Positions 59,438 to 64,000 of a stretch of 64,000 nt of DNA are shown here, piece after piece (position 1 is the stretch's first letter; each line of letters begins with the position of its first letter). The translations under genes and the position numbers were made by a program. The DNA is from Corallincola holothuriorum (GTDB taxonomy: Bacteria > Pseudomonadota > Gammaproteobacteria > Enterobacterales > Neiellaceae). A model generated the notes under the pieces. That model ran no database searches. It saw only the letters and a list, made by a program, of their open reading frames with translations, and was not told where the DNA came from. Where the stretch lies: positions 62,001-126,000 of the forward strand of contig NZ_QPID01000008.1 in assembly GCF_003336225.1 (NCBI RefSeq), read 5' to 3'.

Positions 59438-60376
59438 TTAGAGTGAGCAACCAATCGGTTGTTCACTCAGCTTTATTTCATCTATCAGAATCCCTGCTTC
59501 GCTATGGTGCCCATGGTGGTAGAGCCCCATAATGACTCTATTTAGTTCTAATTTTCCGTCGCTTCGTAACCACAGGTTTTGCCAAGGCCCCAAGGCCTGG
59601 TTATCGATGGTGAGGTTCATACTGCCATTGGCTTGTGCTGCCGATGACGTGGGAGATCCTAGATCGACCATTAACTCAATACAGTACCACTGGTTGCTTG
59701 TTAAGTGAGGTAGGTTGGATATGGGGTGGTAGGCAGGATCTCGACAATAGCGTCGCTGATCTATAAAGCAGGGAAGGTGATCTCCCCAGCATCGACCATC
59801 AGGGTCTTGGCAATCCATCGACATACCAGGGTAGTAGGCGTAGATGAAAGGAGAAGGGAGACCGTTCGCTAAATTGATGCCGTGGTCTACTTTCGCGGAA
59901 AACCGATCGTTTCCTTTTGGACGATAACCCGGTTTTCCCCATTTTACATTTGCTTGTAGTCCTTGGCCGTGCATTTGCGCTGTAAAATCAAATCCAGATT
60001 CATAAAGGATAAACCAGCGTAAGTAGAGTTTTTGATATCCTTTAGCAAGTTGGCGGTTTATTCCCGAAGCGCCTTTCCCTGGAGAGACGCGAAGCTGCAA
60101 TACTCGATTATTTGCGTTGCTGCCAAAAGGGCCCGGAAAAAGGACCGTTTTCGCATTGTTGTCTTTCTCCCCTTTTTGCCATTGACTGAATGGCTGCCAT
60201 TCTTCGAAGTTGGTGTGCCAGATTAGTCCATCTTCATCAGCGTATGCATTGCTTTGATAACCGACATAAGCACCCGCCAAGGCAAATATCCCTACCGTGG
60301 CGAGCAGGGTGATTGCAGCGATAGTACGCCATGTGCAGCAGTGGCTACCTGATGGATTCATGGTTTGTCGTCTCAA
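59438..60376 (-). CDS. Exported jelly-roll protein resembling polysaccharide lyase family 14
   Basis: A 312-residue protein with an N-terminal membrane anchor or signal (IAAITLLATVGIFALAGAYV, about 20-39). The rest is beta-rich: LIWHTNFEEWQPFSQW, LQLRVSPGKGASGINRQL, and YLRWFILYESGFDFTAQMHG. The stretch where lyases of this type have YxRYYVKFxxxFDF is recognisable, but catalytic residues cannot be assigned. A Cys-rich insert (MDCQDPDGRCWGDHLPC, then RRYC) probably forms disulfides. The start is ATG 60376 or ATG 60361. It is convergent with the M61 gene, 13 bases apart. Confidence 0.5.
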   Translation of the reverse strand: MRRQTMNPSGSHCCTWRTIAAITLLATVGIFALAGAYVGYQSNAYADEDGLIWHTNFEEWQPFSQWQKGEKDNNAKTVLFPGPFGSNANNRVLQLRVSPGKGASGINRQLAKGYQKLYLRWFILYESGFDFTAQMHGQGLQANVKWGKPGYRPKGNDRFSAKVDHGINLANGLPSPFIYAYYPGMSMDCQDPDGRCWGDHLPCFIDQRRYCRDPAYHPISNLPHLTSNQWYCIELMVDLGSPTSSAAQANGSMNLTIDNQALGPWQNLWLRSDGKLELNRVIMGLYHHGHHSEAGILIDEIKLSEQPIGCSL

Positions 60377-60394
60377 TCAGACACATTGCTGTTC

Positions 60395-60895
60395 TTAATC
60401 GTTTGTCAGTGAAGGAGACAGACGTGCCATAGCGTAGCTATCACAATACTCACCGTTCTTAAATGCATCAGCCCTCATCACCCCTTCTGTCTCAAAACCA
60501 TGTTTTTTGTATAAGTGGATGGCTGCCTCGTTATCGGTAAAGACGGTCAGTTCCACTCTCATTAGGTTTAGCCAACGGTCTGCTTGTTGAAGTAACACCG
60601 TCATCATGTGATTTCCTACCCCTTTACCTTGCCAAGCGGGGGCCACAGTCAATGCGAGTTCCGCACTATGCTTGCGTCGGGGGTTTGGGTTTGTGAGCAA
60701 GCTACCGGCAGCGACAAGTGTACTACCAGAAAAAGCTAATAAGTGAGTATGATCTGGATTAGCGAATAACGGCGTGACCATGGCTACCGAATTGTATGGT
60801 TGCCGAGTGGTGTTTGGAAAAACTTCAGGTGTCGAAAGCATACCTGTGACCGCGGTTATATCTGAGGGCTCATAGGCCCTGATTGTAAGTTCCAT
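60395..60895 (-). CDS. GNAT-family N-acetyltransferase (YhhY/AaaT-like)
   Basis: Acetyl-CoA-dependent transferase. The 166 residues align in pattern with E. coli YhhY, an amino-acid N-acetyltransferase: LTIRAYEPSDITAVTGML, TPEVFPNTTRQPYNS, the CoA loop APAWQGKGVGNHMM near 88, and LTVFTDNEAAIHLYKKHGFE near 116-135 then EGVMRADAFKNGEY. It lies 18 bases upstream of the exported jelly-roll gene on the same strand. Confidence 0.85.
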   Translation of the reverse strand: MELTIRAYEPSDITAVTGMLSTPEVFPNTTRQPYNSVAMVTPLFANPDHTHLLAFSGSTLVAAGSLLTNPNPRRKHSAELALTVAPAWQGKGVGNHMMTVLLQQADRWLNLMRVELTVFTDNEAAIHLYKKHGFETEGVMRADAFKNGEYCDSYAMARLSPSLTND

Positions 60896-60968
60896 CTCGC
60901 TTGCTCATTGTTAAATCTGTTTCGATTAATACTGCAATCTGTTGCATTGGATAGCAAGGTTCTATTTA

Positions 60969-61006
60969 GGCATTAAAAACTCGGCAATTGCCGAGTTTTT
61001 AATGCC
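60969..61006. terminator. Perfect 38-base palindrome, bidirectional terminator after ychF
   Basis: Both arms of 19 bases are perfectly complementary, centred on CAATTG, with the core AAAAACTCGGCA and TGCCGAGTTTTT and outer GGCATT/AATGCC. It ends ychF transcription on the minus strand. Confidence 0.85.
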
Positions 61007-61042
61007 TTACCAGAAGTTCGGGCCTAAGAGTCTACAAGCGAC

Positions 61043-62134
61043 TTAGACGTTAAAGCGGAAGTGGATCACGTCACCATCTTTAACGATATATTCCTTACCT
61101 TCCAAACGCCATTTACCCGCTTCTTTTGCTCCGGATTCACCGTTGTTAGCAATATAGTCGTCAAAGCCAACGATCTCTGCGCGAATAAAGCCCTTTTCGA
61201 AATCGGTATGGATCACACCCGCCGCCTGTGGTGCGGTAGCGCCGACTTTTACCGTCCAAGCACGTACTTCTTTTACGCCGGCGGTAAAATAGGTATGCAG
61301 ATGAAGCAGTTCATAGCCTGCACGGATAACACGGTTTAAGCCTGGCTCTTCAAGACCCATCTCTTCCATGAATTCCGCTTTATCTTCATCGTCGAGCTCA
61401 GCAATTTCTGATTCAATAGCGGCACACACTGGCACAACAACGGCATTTTCTTCTGCTGCAATCTCACGAACTTTATCTAGATATGGGTTGTTTTCGAAGC
61501 CATCTTCATTGACGTTGGCAATGTACATGGTTGGTTTGCCGGTGAGGAAGTTCATGTAGCGGATAGCGGCTTGCTCTTCCTTGGTAAGATCCAAGGCGCG
61601 CACCATTTTGCCCTCTTCGAGGTGGGCAAGGACCCGCTCAAGAACTGGCATCTCGAACTTGGCTTCAGCATCGCCACCTTTGGCTTTTTTAGCTACACGC
61701 TGAATGGCGCGTTCACAGCTTTCCATATCTGATAGCGCTAATTCGGTATTGATCACATCAATATCATCGGCAGGATCGATACGCCCTTCGACGTGGACGA
61801 TATCATCATTTTCAAAACAACGAACAACGTGGCCGATGGCATCGGTTTCACGGATATTGGCAAGGAACTTATTACCCAACCCTTGGCCGGTGGAAGCGCC
61901 TTTGACCAGTCCGGCGATATCGACGAACTCCATTGTTGTCGGCAATATGCGCTGCGGATCTACGATCTTAGCCAGTTGATCCAAGCGTAGATCTGGAACG
62001 GGTACCACGCCCGTGTTGGGCTCGATAGTACAAAACGGGAAGTTGGCTGCTTCAATGCCAGCCTTAGTCAGTGCATTAAACAGGGTAGACTTGCCGACGT
62101 TAGGCAAACCAACGATGCCACATTTAAAACCCAT
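61043..62134 (-). CDS. ychF: Ribosome-binding ATPase YchF
   Basis: OBG-related P-loop protein that hydrolyses ATP rather than GTP; it affects stress responses and ribosome association. The 363 residues have [15 protein letters not shown] near 8, [19 protein letters not shown] near 70, and NVNEDG near 209 in place of the GTPase NKxD motif. The C-terminal TGS domain ends [14 protein letters not shown]. It is last in the rplY-pth-ychF order. Confidence 0.97.
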   Translation of the reverse strand: MGFKCGIVGLPNVGKSTLFNALTKAGIEAANFPFCTIEPNTGVVPVPDLRLDQLAKIVDPQRILPTTMEFVDIAGLVKGASTGQGLGNKFLANIRETDAIGHVVRCFENDDIVHVEGRIDPADDIDVINTELALSDMESCERAIQRVAKKAKGGDAEAKFEMPVLERVLAHLEEGKMVRALDLTKEEQAAIRYMNFLTGKPTMYIANVNEDGFENNPYLDKVREIAAEENAVVVPVCAAIESEIAELDDEDKAEFMEEMGLEEPGLNRVIRAGYELLHLHTYFTAGVKEVRAWTVKVGATAPQAAGVIHTDFEKGFIRAEIVGFDDYIANNGESGAKEAGKWRLEGKEYIVKDGDVIHFRFNV

Positions 62135-62156
62135 TTTGATTATCCCCAGAAGTTAA

Positions 62157-62747
62157 TTACTCGGCTTTAAAGCCGTGAAGTCTGTTCATGGCTTTGACTA
62201 AGCCATCTTTGACCAGGATGTCGGTGCAGCGCACGGCTTCATCAATGGCCTGATCGATCTGATCTTGCTCTTTACTCGGTGCTTTACCCAGTACATAGCC
62301 AGTGACCAGATTTTTGTCGCCGGGATGGCCAATACCGATCCGCAGACGATGAAAGTTCTTATTGTTTGCCAAGCGGGCAATAATATCTTTTAGTCCGTTA
62401 TGCCCACCATGGCCACCGCCTTGCTTAAACTTGGCGACTCCGGGTGGCATATCCATCTCATCATGGGCGACTAACACCTGTTCAGGGGCTATACGATAAA
62501 AATTCGCCAATGCGCCAACGGCTTGACCGCTGCGGTTCATGAAGGTCGATGGAATTAACAGACGAACGGTTTCGCCGTTCAATTGGATCTGGGCAGTGCG
62601 CCCATAGAACTTGCTTTCCGCCTTAAGAGTTGCACCGTGGCTACGGGCAAGTTCTTCAACATACCATTCACCGGCGTTGTGGCGGGTTCTTTGATATTCG
62701 GGGCCTGGATTACCCAGGCCCACAATCAGTAGGATATCTTTGCTCAA
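62157..62747 (-). CDS. pth: Peptidyl-tRNA hydrolase
   Basis: Recycles peptidyl-tRNA dropped from ribosomes. The 196 residues have [20 protein letters not shown] with the catalytic His near 23. [10 protein letters not shown] near 69 and [20 protein letters not shown] near 91-110 follow, then [12 protein letters not shown]. It lies 18 bases after rplY and 22 before ychF. Confidence 0.97.
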   Translation of the reverse strand: MSKDILLIVGLGNPGPEYQRTRHNAGEWYVEELARSHGATLKAESKFYGRTAQIQLNGETVRLLIPSTFMNRSGQAVGALANFYRIAPEQVLVAHDEMDMPPGVAKFKQGGGHGGHNGLKDIIARLANNKNFHRLRIGIGHPGDKNLVTGYVLGKAPSKEQDQIDQAIDEAVRCTDILVKDGLVKAMNRLHGFKAE

Positions 62748-62765
62748 GTGTGATTACCCGGGCAA

Positions 62766-63404
62766 TTATTCCTCAGAGGCTGCTTCTTCAGCATCGCCAG
62801 CTTCAGCTTCGTCGTCAGCAGCAGCGCCTTTCGGTGCAGCAATACCAACCAATGCTTGGTCGTGACCTTCGCCTTTGCCCAGTTCAACTAAAACAACGCC
62901 TTCTGGCAGTTTAATGTCGGACAGGTGCAGAGTTGAGCCTTGCTCCAAGTCAGCAACATCAACTTCGATGAACTCAGGCAGATCTTTAGGCAAACAAGCA
63001 ACTTCTACTTCAGTGATGTGGTGAACAACAACGCCACCCGCTTTCACTGCTGCTGAAGTGTCTTCGTTAAGGAAGTGAACTGGTACTTTAGTGTGAATTT
63101 CGTGAGTCGCATCAACGCGCAGGAAATCCAAGTGCATGATCTTTGGCTTATAAACGTGACGCTGAACATCTTTCAGCAAAGCTTCAACCTTCTCACCGCC
63201 GATGTTCAGGGTCAGAATGTGGCTATAGAAACCTTCATTTTCAGACGCTTTGAATACCTTGTTATGGGCCAAAGTCAACGAAACGGCTTCTTTGTCACCG
63301 CCATAGAGGACTGCAGGAACTTTATCCGCGTGACGTAGGCGGCGGCTCGCACCTTTCCCCAGGTCTGTACGAATTTCTGCATCCAGAGTGTAGAGATCAG
63401 ACAT
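62766..63404 (-). CDS. rplY: 50S ribosomal protein L25, long (Ctc) form
   Basis: Binds 5S rRNA. ATG 63404 follows TTGGAG with 8-base spacing and gives [20 protein letters not shown] and 212 residues; the longer frame adds an unlikely 22-residue head. Residues 1-95 are the L25 domain and the rest is the TL5/Ctc C-terminal domain. An acidic Glu/Ala-rich tail ends EEAASEE. E. coli has only the short form, so this marks a different lineage. Confidence 0.95.
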   Translation of the reverse strand: MSDLYTLDAEIRTDLGKGASRRLRHADKVPAVLYGGDKEAVSLTLAHNKVFKASENEGFYSHILTLNIGGEKVEALLKDVQRHVYKPKIMHLDFLRVDATHEIHTKVPVHFLNEDTSAAVKAGGVVVHHITEVEVACLPKDLPEFIEVDVADLEQGSTLHLSDIKLPEGVVLVELGKGEGHDQALVGIAAPKGAAADDEAEAGDAEEAASEE

Positions 63405-63480
63405 GTGTGTAACTCCAATTAAGTAATTTTTGCCCGTCTTTTGCGACCAAAGAACGGACCCTGCCTTCAAAAGGCGCGGT

Positions 63481-63509
63481 ATCCTAACACTTCACACCGA
63501 CACGCTCAA
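63481..63509 (-). promoter_or_regulatory. Predicted promoter of rplY-pth-ychF
   Basis: On the minus strand TTGAGC (63504-63509), a 17-base spacer and TAGGAT (63481-63486), giving a leader of about 70 bases. Confidence 0.5.
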
Positions 63510-63521
63510 TTTAAAAAGCAA

Positions 63522-63545
63522 GAAAGGAGCCTAAAGGCTCCTTTC
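63522..63545 (-). terminator. Intrinsic terminator after prs
   Basis: GAAAGGAGCC and GGCTCCTTTC form a 10-bp perfect stem with a 4-base loop. On the minus strand it is followed by TTGCTTTTT. Confidence 0.75.
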
Positions 63546-63568
63546 TTTTCACGAAGACAGCGAACAGA

Positions 63569-64000
63569 TTAACTAAACATCGCTGAAATCGATTCTTCAT
63601 TGCTGACGCGACGGATCGCTTCGGCCAACAGACCGCTCATGGTGAGCTGGCGAACATTAGGCAGTTTTGCCATGTCTGGGTGCAGCGGAATAGTGTCTGT
63701 GACAACGACTTCATCAATCACGGAGTCACGGATGTTGTCGATCGCACTGCCTGAAAAGACAGGGTGAGTTGCGTAGGCAAATACACGTTTAGCGCCGTGA
63801 GACTTCAATGCTTCGGCTGCTTTACAAAGTGTACCACCGGTATCGATCATGTCATCAACTAAGATACAGTCGCGGCCTTCCACATCACCAATGATATTCA
63901 TTACTTGAGACACGTTGGCTTGTGGGCGACGCTTGTCGATGATCGCGAGGTCGGTTTCTAACAGCTTCGCCATGGCGCGTGCGCGTACAACGCCGCCAAT
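63569..64000 (-). CDS. prs: Ribose-phosphate pyrophosphokinase, C-terminal part
   Basis: Makes PRPP from ribose-5-phosphate and ATP, for nucleotide, histidine and tryptophan synthesis. The frame is open to the window edge, so the 5' end lies outside; at the edge the reading [15 protein letters not shown] continues the family sequence. Motifs are [18 protein letters not shown] and the PRPP loop [20 protein letters not shown], ending [11 protein letters not shown]. Confidence 0.96.
   Translation of the reverse strand: MGGVVRARAMAKLLETDLAIIDKRRPQANVSQVMNIIGDVEGRDCILVDDMIDTGGTLCKAAEALKSHGAKRVFAYATHPVFSGSAIDNIRDSVIDEVVVTDTIPLHPDMAKLPNVRQLTMSGLLAEAIRRVSNEESISAMFS

Overview
This window is a mostly core, gene-dense piece of a gammaproteobacterial chromosome. 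Gene content and order match the Escherichia/Vibrio/Shewanella type: tgt-yajC-secDF, the complete isc operon, the ndk-to-der block, the lipA-to-leuS cell-elongation block, lnt-corC-ybeY-ybeZ-miaB-ubiF with a tRNA cluster, and prs-rplY-pth-ychF. Order suhB-trmJ-cysE-iscR, an Azotobacter/Bacillus-type CysE, an AraC-ended hybrid kinase, a TIGR02647 protein and a DUF3149 protein suggest a free-living, perhaps marine relative of Alteromonadales or Aeromonadales. The genus cannot be fixed by reading alone.

Layout. 0-4.4 kb (+): queuosine tRNA modification and Sec accessory translocase. 4.4-6.2 kb (-): a small secreted repeat protein and suhB, with a possible small RNA between them. 6.3-13.5 kb (+): trmJ, cysE and iscRSUA-hscBA-fdx-iscX, preceded by two abutting IscR operator-like sites. 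13.6-23.3 kb (+): ndk, rlmN, pilW, rodZ, ispG, hisS, yfgM, bamB, der, yfgJ. 23.3-35.2 kb is the accessory-like part: an ArgD-type aminotransferase behind an apparent arginine attenuator, small membrane and DUF1353 genes, a one-protein two-component system (TPR, kinase, receiver, AraC) beside an RTX-repeat protein, an ABC-F ATPase, a CstA-type transporter, a YkgJ cysteine cluster and a degenerate acyl-carrier-like gene. 35.3-49 kb (-): lipoate synthesis, peptidoglycan elongation enzymes, ribosome factors, holA, lptE and leuS. 49-55 kb: ybeL convergent with miaB-ybeZ-ybeY-corC-lnt. 55-57.4 kb: a second small secreted protein, ubiF and four tRNA genes. 57.5-60.9 kb: an M61 peptidase, a probable jelly-roll exported protein and a GNAT acetyltransferase. 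61-64 kb (-): ychF, pth, rplY and the 3' part of prs.

The most interesting signal is a 140-base leader at 23.34-23.48 kb. It encodes a 25-residue peptide with three consecutive arginine codons, followed by mutually exclusive RNA stems and an intrinsic terminator directly in front of an acetylornithine-aminotransferase-like gene. This is the full geometry of a translation-coupled attenuator. Second are the hybrid TPR/AraC regulator with 21-bp-phased repeats upstream of the RTX gene, and an acyl-carrier-like gene that has lost its phosphopantetheine serine and seems frameshifted. Starts were moved inward from the longest open frame for iscR, iscS, rlmN, hisS, yfgJ, the aminotransferase, the DUF1353 gene, the TIGR02647 gene, ybeD, rlpA, lnt and rplY. 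No CRISPR array, insertion sequence or integrase was seen.
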